A stretch of 64,000 nucleotides of DNA, from positions 124,001 to 188,000 of the forward strand of contig JACKDE010000006.1 of the NCBI GenBank assembly GCA_020633675.1, read 5' to 3'. Positions within the stretch are counted from its first letter, which is position 1, and each line of letters starts with the position of its first letter. The translations under genes and the position numbers were made by a program. Shown one piece after another: positions 1 to 8,549 of this stretch. The stretch comes from Deferribacteres bacterium (GTDB lineage: Bacteria > Zhuqueibacterota > Zhuqueibacteria > Zhuqueibacterales > Geothermadaptataceae). Below the pieces are notes generated by a model. The model was not told where the DNA came from, ran no database searches, and saw nothing but the letters and a program-made list of their open reading frames with translations.

Positions 1-747
1 AATCCAATTTGGTTTTTAGGAGATGGCTGGAATGAAGCTCTGAATTCTGATGGAGCACAAAGCATGCTCTACATGCGTGCTTTGTTTCAATCCAGAGAGT
101 GGCATAAATTGATCCCCGATTATCAACACGAACTCATCATTTCAGGCTATGGTGACCTAAACAGCAATGATTATGTCAGCTCGGCAATCACTTCAGATGG
201 CAATACTGCAATCAGCTACTTGCCTTCCGGAAACGCTGTTCGTGTCGATTTGCAAAAGCTATCTGGATCGAAGATTCGAGCGTGGTGGTATGATCCGGCC
301 ACCGGCTTTGTGAACGAAATTGGAGATTTCTTTTCCGATTCAATTGCTGCGTTTACTCCACCGAGCAGCGATGATTGGATTCTTGTGCTGGACAACGCAG
401 GCTTTAATTTGCCGCCGCCCGGAACTTCTGATCCAATATCTTCAACAGGGCATTCCAGCTTTTCCGACAAGATGGACAATCCCGCAAGCTTTGAAATGCA
501 CCAGAACTATCCGAATCCGTTCAATGCTGAAACGACCATTTTCTATACCTTGCCTGAATCTGGATTCGTCTACATCGATGTTTACAACACAGCAGGGGAG
601 CATATTGAATCGCTTGTGAACACGTTTCAAAGTCCTGGCAAATACTTCGTTCATTTCAATGAACACCAACTTTCCAGCGGACTTTACTTCTACAAGCTGC
701 AAGTTAACGATTTTATCGATGTGAAAAAGATGCTCTTGCTGCGATAA
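1..747 (+). CDS. C-terminal part of a secreted DUF4038-type glycosidase with type IX-like sorting domain
   Basis: The reading frame is open from base 1, so this is the last 248 residues of a gene that starts before the window. The first part (FLGDGWNEAL, then ALFQSREWHKLIPDY) resembles the end of the DUF4038 glycoside-hydrolase-like barrel. Next comes a beta domain like the putative collagen-binding domain that follows DUF4038, with AWWYDPATG near residue 95 and DDWILVLD near 125. The last ~85 residues form a sorting domain starting QNYPNPFN and ending in KKMLLLR, as in cargo of type IX secretion in FCB bacteria. The protein is expected to be exported and to act on glycans outside the cell. 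The substrate cannot be told from the visible part. Confidence 0.8.
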   Translation, partial: NPIWFLGDGWNEALNSDGAQSMLYMRALFQSREWHKLIPDYQHELIISGYGDLNSNDYVSSAITSDGNTAISYLPSGNAVRVDLQKLSGSKIRAWWYDPATGFVNEIGDFFSDSIAAFTPPSSDDWILVLDNAGFNLPPPGTSDPISSTGHSSFSDKMDNPASFEMHQNYPNPFNAETTIFYTLPESGFVYIDVYNTAGEHIESLVNTFQSPGKYFVHFNEHQLSSGLYFYKLQVNDFIDVKKMLLLR

Positions 748-806
748 TATCACATGACTTCTTGTCATCTTCGTTGTGTCATCAAGATATTTAAGGAAGT
801 CGATCT

Positions 807-2117
807 TTGAAGAGCCAAAAGATTGGTCTGTTGGGGCATTTCGGCAACATGAATATGGGAGACGATGCCATTTTGCAGGCTATCGTTGAAAATATTCGAA
901 GATATTGTCCGGAAGCGGCGATCTATGGATTTTCAAGCGTCCCTGTCGATACGCAAAAGCGGCATGATATATTAGTGCTTCCGCTGCATCGTACATCGAC
1001 CAGGCGTGCAACGCGCAAAAGCTCTGAAGCCCGGGAATCATCCGGCAAAGGACCATTCAAGGTGGCCGTGTCTGGGGTTAAATCACTCCTTAGAAAAAAT
1101 CCAATAACCAACTTCGTAATCAGAGCCCTCTCAAAAAGCAATATTGCCCTTAGCTCCCTGGCAGAAGAATCCAAATTTATCTTTGATTGTTACAAAGCGT
1201 GCAAAACTCTGGACGTTTTAATGATCTCAGGAGGAGGGCAGCTCGATGACTCCTGGGGCGGACCATGGGATACCCCATATACTTTGTTCAAATATGCAGT
1301 GCTTGCGAAGATTGCCAAAACGCGATTGTTTTTTATCAGCCAGGGGGCTGGACCAATCAATTTACGTTTGAGCAAATTTTTTATCAAATGGGCCTTAACG
1401 CTTGCAGACTTCCGTTCATACCGCGACCGTGATTCGAAAAACCTTATTGAAAGCATCGGTGTCAAGAAAGAAAGCCATGTTTTTCCTGACCTTGCTTTTA
1501 GCCTTAATCTTAAAAAGAATCATAGTAGAGAGCATTCATCTCCAATCGTGGGGATCAGCCCGATGGTCTATTGCGATCCCCGTTTCTGGCCGGAGAAAAA
1601 CCAAGTTGTAAACTCTGCATATAAGCAAAAAGTCTCAGAACTGGTTTTATGGTTTTTAAAGAATGGCTATACGGTCTCCTTGTTTGCCAGTCAGTTGAAA
1701 ATGGATCCAGTGGGTATTGATGATGTGAAAAAAGAGCTTAAGAAGGACGAATGGTACTATAAATTTTGCGACCAAATCATCGAACCTGAAGTGCAAACAG
1801 TGAGCGATCTCATTGCCGCAATTTCACAGACACAATTTATTATTACATCGCGATTGCATGGAGCGATCCTGGCTTACCTTTCAAATAAACCTGTTTTAGC
1901 TTTATCGTATCATGAAAAAATTGAGGCAATGATGTCAGAAATGGGGCAAAGCGACCTTTGCTTCAATATAGAAGATTTTAAGGTTGAAGAAGTCAAAGCA
2001 AAGATTAGCTGGCTGGAATCGAATTCCATGGCTGTTCAAGATCAAATCCGCAAGCAAGTAGTAGCCCATCAAATCGCTTTGCAGGCTCAATACAGGCTTA
2101 TTTTGACGGGCTCGTAG
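807..2117 (+). CDS. Polysaccharide pyruvyl transferase family protein (first copy)
   Basis: This 436-residue protein belongs to the polysaccharide pyruvyl transferase (CsaB/WcaK-like) family, which adds ketal pyruvate to sugars of surface glycans. The N-terminus has the glycine-rich GHFGNMNMGDDAI motif, a second glycine-rich block ISGGGQLDDSWGG lies near residue 140, and the family SRLHG motif is at 348-352. The start is TTG at 807, preceded by AAGGAAG at a good distance; no nearby ATG fits. It is followed by a GT2 gene, and the same pair recurs at 6241-8528, so the two pairs are paralogous. The acceptor sugar is unknown. Confidence 0.85.
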   Translation: MKSQKIGLLGHFGNMNMGDDAILQAIVENIRRYCPEAAIYGFSSVPVDTQKRHDILVLPLHRTSTRRATRKSSEARESSGKGPFKVAVSGVKSLLRKNPITNFVIRALSKSNIALSSLAEESKFIFDCYKACKTLDVLMISGGGQLDDSWGGPWDTPYTLFKYAVLAKIAKTRLFFISQGAGPINLRLSKFFIKWALTLADFRSYRDRDSKNLIESIGVKKESHVFPDLAFSLNLKKNHSREHSSPIVGISPMVYCDPRFWPEKNQVVNSAYKQKVSELVLWFLKNGYTVSLFASQLKMDPVGIDDVKKELKKDEWYYKFCDQIIEPEVQTVSDLIAAISQTQFIITSRLHGAILAYLSNKPVLALSYHEKIEAMMSEMGQSDLCFNIEDFKVEEVKAKISWLESNSMAVQDQIRKQVVAHQIALQAQYRLILTGS

Positions 2118-2185
2118 ATACATTTTGCCAAGCAAACCATATTTCACAACAATCTTTTGCAATCCTAATGTAAGAATTATCGAAA

Positions 2186-3112
2186 ATGCCAAATTTAATC
2201 TGCCCATCTGCTCCGCCCATTTGCATTGGTGTTCCGGTATACAATGGAGAAAAATTCATCGGTTTAACCCTCGATTCACTATTGGCACAAACATATCCAA
2301 ATTTTGAAATTATCATCTCAGACAATGCTTCCAGCGATAATACAGAGGCTATTTGCAAGGAGTACATGAAAAAGGACAAGCGGATCAAGTACTACCGCAA
2401 CGAGATAAACCTTGGGGCAGCAAAAAATTTTAATCGTGTTTTTGAGCTCTCGCGAAGCAAGTATTTTCGATGGAATTCTGCAGACGATATTTGTTCGCCC
2501 AATCTGCTCGAAAAGTGCAAGAATATGCTCGACACTTATCCAGATGCTGCACTTTGCTCGGTTAATACCTGTATCATCGATGAACGGAACAAGATTGTGA
2601 AATTCTATGAAGATGATTTGAATCTACAGCATCAACAGGTGTGGAAGAGATTTCTGCTACTTAATTTGAAGTTGGGGCTTTGCAATGCGCAATTCGGTCT
2701 GATGCGTTCGGACGTTCTTCGAAAAACAAAGCTCGAAGGGAATTATCCCGGCTCGGATATGGTGTTTTTGGCTGAAATGATCCTGTATGGGAAATTTATT
2801 CAAATACCGGAATTCCTGTTTTTTCGCCGTTTCCATGCATCTGCATTCAGCAGTCTTGCTTCTGAAGAACAACAGCAGGCCTATTGGGACCCGATGACCA
2901 GGGGCAAGATATTTCTGCGAACCTGGAAGCATTTGTTTGAAAATTTTAGAAGCGTCAAAAGAGCCCCGCTAAAATTTCTGGATAAGCTGTCGGTCTTTAA
3001 GGTGCTGATGCAGTTAGTCGTTTGGTATCGAAAAAAAATGCTGCAGGAGTTGGTGTGGGGGACACAGGTTTTCCTCAAAAGGCTTTCATTTAAAAATTGC
3101 ATGATTTGTTGA
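2186..3112 (+). CDS. Family 2 glycosyltransferase (first copy)
   Basis: This is a GT-A fold inverting glycosyltransferase of 308 residues, expected to act at the cytoplasmic face of the membrane on a lipid-linked glycan. VPVYNGEKFIG opens the nucleotide-binding fold, ISDNASSDNT follows near residue 46, and SADD at 98-101 supplies the DXD-like metal-binding site. It has no membrane segment strong enough to call. It pairs with the upstream pyruvyltransferase, and a paralog with the same gene order lies at 7635. The reading frame stays open for 49 codons after the stop, to 3262, without a usable start codon. Confidence 0.88.
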   Translation: MPNLICPSAPPICIGVPVYNGEKFIGLTLDSLLAQTYPNFEIIISDNASSDNTEAICKEYMKKDKRIKYYRNEINLGAAKNFNRVFELSRSKYFRWNSADDICSPNLLEKCKNMLDTYPDAALCSVNTCIIDERNKIVKFYEDDLNLQHQQVWKRFLLLNLKLGLCNAQFGLMRSDVLRKTKLEGNYPGSDMVFLAEMILYGKFIQIPEFLFFRRFHASAFSSLASEEQQQAYWDPMTRGKIFLRTWKHLFENFRSVKRAPLKFLDKLSVFKVLMQLVVWYRKKMLQELVWGTQVFLKRLSFKNCMIC

Positions 3113-3275
3113 AGATACAAAATATCGCTTTTAGGGTGGCATGGTTCAGGCGCGAAACAGTTTGTACTGAATGCGCTGAATCATGAATCATGTATGCATT
3201 TTTGGGAGAACAATCCCGAATTGAAGTATAGCAACTTTCGAGTGAAGATATATCAACATTAAGGGAGTATCGTCA

Positions 3276-4094
3276 ATGAAGGTCGTTCTTTTTTGTGGCG
3301 GACTTGGTATGCGCATGCGGGAATTTTCCGAAGCCATTCCAAAGCCGATGGTTCACCTCGGCTACCGGCCGATGATCTGGTATGTGATGAAGTATTATGC
3401 TCATTATGGCCACAAAGATTTTATTCTTTGCCTGGGGTATAAGGCGGATGTGATCAAAAATTACTTTCTGAATTATAATGAATACCTTTCAAACGATTTC
3501 ACCTTATCAAACGGCGGTAAGGAGATAAAGCTTGAAAACAGTGATATCGACGATTGGAAAATTACTTTCGTCGACACTGGAGTCAAATCAAACATTGGTG
3601 AACGGTTGAAGATGGTCGAAAAATATCTTGAAGGCGAAGAAGTGTTTATGGCCAACTACAGCGATGGCCTCACCGATATGCATTTGCCGGATTACCTGAA
3701 CAATTTTCTCGAAGATAATAAGATTGGCTCTTTCCTGTGGGTTCGGCCCAATCTCAGCTTTCACGTCGTCTCAACTGCAGATGAGAGCGGTCTGGTTAAC
3801 TCAATTCAGCCATTTGCTCAAACCGATCTTCGAATAAACGGGGGATACTTTGTCTTCCGCAAGGAGATCTTTCAATATATGAAATCTGGCGAAGAACTGG
3901 TCATCGAACCTTTTCGGAGGCTCATAGAACAGCAAAAGTTGATCGCGTACAAGTACGACGGATTCTGGATGGGAATAGATACCTTTAAAGATAAGCAGGT
4001 GTTGGACAAGATGTATGCAGACAGCAATGTACCATGGGAAGTCTGGAATAAGCAAAACCAAAATGATCGCAATCATAGCACCTTAGCACTTTGA
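3276..4094 (+). CDS. rfbF: Glucose-1-phosphate cytidylyltransferase-like nucleotidyltransferase
   Basis: This 272-residue enzyme resembles RfbF, which makes CDP-glucose from CTP and glucose 1-phosphate. The start MKVVLFCGGLGMRMREF matches the nucleotide-binding GGxGxR loop, and IPKPMVHLG matches the sugar-nucleotidyltransferase KPM motif. ILCLGYKADVIKNYF aligns with the RfbF signature region. AAGGGAG lies just before the ATG. The usual partner, CDP-glucose 4,6-dehydratase (RfbG), is not in this window, so either it lies elsewhere or the true product is another activated sugar. The gene overlaps the next by four bases. Confidence 0.8.
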   Translation: MKVVLFCGGLGMRMREFSEAIPKPMVHLGYRPMIWYVMKYYAHYGHKDFILCLGYKADVIKNYFLNYNEYLSNDFTLSNGGKEIKLENSDIDDWKITFVDTGVKSNIGERLKMVEKYLEGEEVFMANYSDGLTDMHLPDYLNNFLEDNKIGSFLWVRPNLSFHVVSTADESGLVNSIQPFAQTDLRINGGYFVFRKEIFQYMKSGEELVIEPFRRLIEQQKLIAYKYDGFWMGIDTFKDKQVLDKMYADSNVPWEVWNKQNQNDRNHSTLAL

Positions 4095-4753
4095 GAACAC
4101 CTATGCTTCAACCTCAACTTGCATTCCCCCAATCTGGTCTTAAGATTCTCTGCCTTGGCGCTCATTGTGATGACATTGAGATCGGCTGTGGCGGCACGAT
4201 GTTAAAGCTACTTGAAAGCAACCGTCAGGTCGAAGTCTGTTGGGTTGTTTTGACTTCAACACCGCAACGCAAGCTGGAAGCTGAAGAATCTGCCAAACGA
4301 TTCCTGCGAAATTATAGCAAGAATAGAGTGGTCATTAAGGACTTTAGAGATGGTTTCCTGCCTTATTCTGGCGAAACGGTCAAAGAATACTTTGAAACGT
4401 TAAAACGTGAGTTTTCACCTGACCTTATCTTTACCCATCATCGCTCGGATTTGCATCAGGACCATCGCTTGATTTGTGACTTGACGTGGAACACCTATCG
4501 AAACCATTTCATTCTCGAATACGAAATTCCGAAGTACGATGGCGATCTGGGCCATCCAAATTACTTTGTTCAGTTGCAGGAATCTCAGCTACAGGAAAAG
4601 ATCACCCATCTTCTGGATTGTTTCGAATCCCAAAAGGCTAAATCCTGGTTCACGGACGAGACCTTTCGCGCCCTGGCACGAATTCGTGGTATCGAATCCA
4701 GCTCTCCAACCGGATTCGCTGAAGCCTTCCACTGCCGCAAAATTGTTATGTAA
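4091..4753 (+). CDS. PIG-L family deacetylase
   Basis: This is a 220-residue zinc-dependent de-N-acetylase of the PIG-L/LmbE type. The metal-binding AHCDDIEIGCGG motif lies near residue 24 and the HHRSDLHQDH motif in the middle completes the site. Such enzymes remove N-acetyl groups from sugars or their activated precursors; here the substrate is most likely a sugar of the surface glycan. The TTG at 4091 overlaps the stop of the upstream gene (TTGA), suggesting translational coupling; ATG at 4103 is an alternative. Confidence 0.85.
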   Translation: MRTPMLQPQLAFPQSGLKILCLGAHCDDIEIGCGGTMLKLLESNRQVEVCWVVLTSTPQRKLEAEESAKRFLRNYSKNRVVIKDFRDGFLPYSGETVKEYFETLKREFSPDLIFTHHRSDLHQDHRLICDLTWNTYRNHFILEYEIPKYDGDLGHPNYFVQLQESQLQEKITHLLDCFESQKAKSWFTDETFRALARIRGIESSSPTGFAEAFHCRKIVM

Positions 4754-4767
4754 CGGATTGTTTGCTT

Positions 4768-6222
4768 ATGCTGCAGGCTTTTAAATCTCTCTTCAGACAC
4801 GGCTCTATCTATTCTCTGGGGAATATGATCAGCAAGCTGGTCGGCTTCCTGATGATACCGCTTTATACCAGTTACCTCAAACCCGTAGATTACGGAGTCC
4901 TGGAGTTATTGACGCTGGTAACATCCATCGTTTCAATGGTGCTCGCTTTGCGGATAACATCTGGTTTGACGCGGTTTTATCGAGATTATGAAGATGCCGG
5001 AAGCCGAAACAGCCTTGTCAGCACCGCCATCATTTTCATCATTTTTTTGTCGATCATAGCAGCGCTTGTATTTATCCACTTCAGTGAGTCAATTTCTCTG
5101 TTTGTTTTTCAGTCTGCTGATTACCAATATTTTTTCGTTTTAATTTTTATCTCACTGGCATTTGAGCTTGCCGCCTCCGTGACTTTTGCTTACCTGCAAA
5201 TCCTCGAAAAATCGTTGTTTTTTATCAGTATCTCGCTGATGCAGTTGACGATGGGATTGACGCTCAATATTTATTTTTTGGTCGTCGCTCAATTGGGCGT
5301 TGCCGGCATTTTGTACAGCATGATTATCTCAAATGGTGTGACGTGCATTTTGCTGCTCGCTTATAATTTCAGGATGGTACGATGGGGGTTTGATTGGGGA
5401 AAACTGAAGCAGATGATATCCTTCAGCCTGCCGCTCATTCCAGCAGGCATGATGATTTTTGTTCTCAACATGGGCGACCGGTTTTTACTGAACCGTCTCA
5501 GCAGCCTTGAAGAAGTTGGTGTCTATGCACTTGGTTATAAATTTGGAATGATTCTGGGGCTGCTCATTGGAGGGCCATTCAATTCGATCTGGGGGCCGAA
5601 GCGGGTCGAAATATACAATGACCAGGCAAACAGAGATGAAATTTTTTCGCGAGTTTTCACATACGTAACGCTCGTGCTGGCATTTGCAGGTTTGGCAATT
5701 TCAATTCTGATCAAGGAAATACTCATGGTGATTGCCGCCCCTGAATATTGGGAGGCTTACAAAGTGGTGCCGCTCGTCACGCTGGGCTACCTCTTTTATA
5801 TTGTATACTACATCGTTGACGTTGGCTTTTACTTCCAGAATAAGACATCCTGGTATTTAATCATCAATGCAACAGCAGCTGTTAGCAATGTGGTGCTAAA
5901 CTTGATACTGATCCCATATTACGGTGCGATGGGCGCTGCTTCTGTTACAGCTGCTTCTTTTTTTCTTTGCCCGCTCATAGCCTATTTTGTTTCACAGCAT
6001 TATTATTCGCTAAAATATGATTTTGGCAGACTTGGTAAATTGGTGTTGGTGACGGGCATTTGTTACATCGTCGGCAGCACCATTGAGACAGACTCTGTTG
6101 CCGTCAATATCATTTTGAAAATGTCGGTCATCTTTTCGATGCCATTCTTGCTTTATTTGATTGGCTTTTTTGAAGCGAGAGAGTTGGGACTCCTTAAGGC
6201 ACAATTACAGAGAGCCGTTTAG
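4768..6222 (+). CDS. Oligosaccharide flippase (Wzx-like, MATE-type exporter)
   Basis: This is a 484-residue polytopic membrane protein with about 12 to 14 hydrophobic helices. The N-terminal pattern (GSIYSLGNMISKLVGFLMIPLY, shortened: GNMISK then FLMIPLYTSYL) is typical of polysaccharide biosynthesis/flippase proteins. It is expected to move undecaprenyl-linked repeat units across the inner membrane. The start chosen is ATG 4768; a TTG two codons earlier is less likely. It sits among glycosyltransferases, as expected for a Wzx/Wzy-type locus. The polymerase or ligase candidate is the gene at 30477. Confidence 0.85.
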   Translation: MLQAFKSLFRHGSIYSLGNMISKLVGFLMIPLYTSYLKPVDYGVLELLTLVTSIVSMVLALRITSGLTRFYRDYEDAGSRNSLVSTAIIFIIFLSIIAALVFIHFSESISLFVFQSADYQYFFVLIFISLAFELAASVTFAYLQILEKSLFFISISLMQLTMGLTLNIYFLVVAQLGVAGILYSMIISNGVTCILLLAYNFRMVRWGFDWGKLKQMISFSLPLIPAGMMIFVLNMGDRFLLNRLSSLEEVGVYALGYKFGMILGLLIGGPFNSIWGPKRVEIYNDQANRDEIFSRVFTYVTLVLAFAGLAISILIKEILMVIAAPEYWEAYKVVPLVTLGYLFYIVYYIVDVGFYFQNKTSWYLIINATAAVSNVVLNLILIPYYGAMGAASVTAASFFLCPLIAYFVSQHYYSLKYDFGRLGKLVLVTGICYIVGSTIETDSVAVNIILKMSVIFSMPFLLYLIGFFEARELGLLKAQLQRAV

Positions 6223-6240
6223 AAATCAATCGCCATAGTG

Positions 6241-7605
6241 ATGCAGAGTATATTGATGAGTAAATCAGTTGGCATTTTTGGGCATTACGGCAACTTGAAT
6301 CTGGGCGACGAATCAATCATCGCTGCAGTGATCGAGAATATCAAGCTGAGGCTTCCTGATGCAAGGTTGCACGGATTTTCGATAAACCCGGACGATACTT
6401 GCAAGCGTTACGGAATTCCAGCTTACCCAATTCGCAATGTTGCGAGAAATGGCACGGTGACCCATAAAATCAAGCGATCGCCTATGGGGCAAAGTGCCAA
6501 GCAGCCTTCCCGGAGCGCAGCAGTCGATTCCCTCGGTTCTGCTGCGCAAGCAAAAGCGATGTTCAAAAAGATTCCCGTTGTTGCGGATGTGATGAGGCTT
6601 GGTCAAAAGGTTGCTTTTTCCCTTGTTAAATCCCTGCCGCAGGAAATGAGATTTTTGGCAAGATCGTATGGAATCTTAAAAAACATCGATCTGTTGATTA
6701 TTGCAGGTTCAAATCAATTCCTCGATAATTTCGGCGGCCCGTTCGGTTTCCCATACACTTTGCTAAAGTGGTCGATTCTTGCCAGGCTGGCAAGCACACG
6801 GCTTGTCTACCTGAGCGTCGGCGCGGGTCCACTGGATGCACGATTAAGCCGCTTATTGGTGCGACTGGCTCTCATGTTCTCGGACTACACATCCTATCGC
6901 GATTTAGCTTCGAAGAAATTGATTGAGACAAGAGCATTTCCTAAAAATGGTAAGGTATATCCGGACCTCGCATACAGTTTAACGCTGCCGGAGCCAGCGA
7001 ATGAGCCACGAAAAATGGATGCGGTGGCTGACAAGCCTGTTGTTGCCATAAACGTCATGCCGATGTACGATAGTCGTTACTGGTGCGTTCACGACGACGA
7101 TAGGTATCAACAGTATATCGAAAAAGTTACGGCGTTTTGTGCCAAACTTTTCCAAGAAAAATATCCGGTTTTTTTCTTTGCGACTCAAAAAAAAGATGAA
7201 AATGTAATCGAAGACGTCCTTGTAATGCTTCGCAAAGAAAATGTGACCCAGATGGAGGCCGAAGAGCTGGTAAAACGAAGCAATACCGTAGATGAGTTGA
7301 TGAGCATCTTGGCCTCGGCGCAAATTGTCGTCGCAACGCGATTTCACGGCACGGTGCTCTCTTTGCTCACAGAAAAACCAGTACTCGGTATCTGCTATTA
7401 TCGCAAAACAGATGACCTGTTGAGAGAAGTGGAACTCGGTGAGTATTCATTGTCATTGGACACATTGGACCCTGATCAACTCTGGCAAACATTTAAGAAA
7501 CTGGATAAGAATAGGACGGAGGCATCGGAACGCGTCGGCAAAAAAATTGCTTCCTTTCGCCGATCTTTAGATGAACAATATGACGTTGTGCTTCAAAAAA
7601 TGTAG
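6241..7605 (+). CDS. Polysaccharide pyruvyl transferase family protein (second copy)
   Basis: This second member of the pyruvyltransferase family is about 454 residues long. It has the N-terminal GHYGNLNLGDESI motif, an IAGSNQFLDNFGG block in the middle and ATRFHGTVLSLL near the C-terminus, matching the three blocks of the protein at 807. The loop after residue 70 differs in length and composition. In the second block the usual GGG is replaced by AGSN, which may alter the active site. ATG 6241 is used here; GTG 6238 and ATG 6256 are alternatives, and none has a strong ribosome binding site. Confidence 0.85.
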   Translation: MQSILMSKSVGIFGHYGNLNLGDESIIAAVIENIKLRLPDARLHGFSINPDDTCKRYGIPAYPIRNVARNGTVTHKIKRSPMGQSAKQPSRSAAVDSLGSAAQAKAMFKKIPVVADVMRLGQKVAFSLVKSLPQEMRFLARSYGILKNIDLLIIAGSNQFLDNFGGPFGFPYTLLKWSILARLASTRLVYLSVGAGPLDARLSRLLVRLALMFSDYTSYRDLASKKLIETRAFPKNGKVYPDLAYSLTLPEPANEPRKMDAVADKPVVAINVMPMYDSRYWCVHDDDRYQQYIEKVTAFCAKLFQEKYPVFFFATQKKDENVIEDVLVMLRKENVTQMEAEELVKRSNTVDELMSILASAQIVVATRFHGTVLSLLTEKPVLGICYYRKTDDLLREVELGEYSLSLDTLDPDQLWQTFKKLDKNRTEASERVGKKIASFRRSLDEQYDVVLQKM

Positions 7606-7634
7606 CGGAAAGGGTTGTCTGCAAGTCAACAACA

Positions 7635-8528
7635 ATGCAGTGGGTGAAAAGTATGGCAAAAGCAATTAGACAACGTGTCAGTATTGGCATGCCAGCATAC
7701 AATGGCGAGAAATGGATCGGTGAGGCCATCGAATCGATTCTAGCGCAAACCTTCACCGATTTTGAACTGATTGTCTCGGATAACGCTTCGACAGATGCCA
7801 CCGAACAGATCTGCCGGGAATATGTGAAGCGGGATTCCCGCGTCAGGTATTTTCGCAATGCGAAAAACATCGGCGCCAATCCGAACTTCAATCGCGTTTT
7901 TCAGCTTTCCTCGTCCGAATATTTCAAATGGGCCTCCGCAAATGATATTGTCGAGCCTGAAATGTTGGCGAAATGTGTCGAAGTCCTTGATGGCGAACCT
8001 GAAATCGTCATGTGTTATCCTCGCACAAAGATTTTTTCAGACGCAAGCAGCGCTGCAGAAAAATATCAGGACAATTGTCATTTGGTTTCAAGCAGACCAA
8101 GCATTCGCTTCATTGGATTGCTTGAAAATATGAAGCTTAACAATGTGATGAATGGCATGATCCGCTCTGAGGTTTTAAAGAAAACCAAGCTGATAGAGAA
8201 TTATTTCAGCTCGGATGTCAACCTGATCGCAGAAATAGCGTTATACGGCAAGATATTTGAAATTCCCGAGTATCTGTTCCTAAGAAGGCTCGAAAAAGAG
8301 AGTTCTACTGCGCTTAAAAGTGCAGAAGGGGTTCATGAACATTATTATCCTGAGCGCAAAAAGTCTATGCGATTTCAACAGTGGATCATGACCTTTAAAA
8401 ATTTTGCAGCAATTGCTCGCGTTGATGTTGACGTAAGGGAAAAAGTCGCGTTGTATACATATCTGATCAGAAGAGCCATATGGTTTCGCCATCAGTTGCT
8501 GCAGGACATAATTTGGCTAAAAAGGTAA
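7635..8528 (+). CDS. Family 2 glycosyltransferase (second copy)
   Basis: This is a 297-residue GT-A glycosyltransferase and a clear paralog of the protein at 2186. MPAYNGEKWIG, VSDNASTDAT and NPNFNRVFQLSSSEYF align block for block with the first copy. The metal-binding SADD of the first copy reads SAND here (N103, D104), so the DXD-like site is changed, which may mean different donor handling or reduced activity. ATG 7653 is a possible later start. With the preceding pyruvyltransferase it repeats the gene order seen at 807-3112. Confidence 0.87.
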   Translation: MQWVKSMAKAIRQRVSIGMPAYNGEKWIGEAIESILAQTFTDFELIVSDNASTDATEQICREYVKRDSRVRYFRNAKNIGANPNFNRVFQLSSSEYFKWASANDIVEPEMLAKCVEVLDGEPEIVMCYPRTKIFSDASSAAEKYQDNCHLVSSRPSIRFIGLLENMKLNNVMNGMIRSEVLKKTKLIENYFSSDVNLIAEIALYGKIFEIPEYLFLRRLEKESSTALKSAEGVHEHYYPERKKSMRFQQWIMTFKNFAAIARVDVDVREKVALYTYLIRRAIWFRHQLLQDIIWLKR

Positions 8529-8549
8529 AGCCGCCTTTGGGCCGGTATA

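Noticed and set aside
754..768. Small ATGAC-TTCTT-GTCAT hairpin after the first gene
   Set aside because: A five-base stem without a T-run is too weak for a terminator.
3137..3151. Sigma-54-like promoter (TGGCATG, four bases, AGGC)
   Set aside because: The -24 part fits but the -12 part matches only two of four bases; too weak to call.
4768..6222. Candidate exosortase among the polytopic membrane proteins
   Set aside because: This is a flippase of ~484 residues with many helices, and the protein at 30477 is an O-antigen ligase type; neither shows the exosortase Cys/Arg/His layout.
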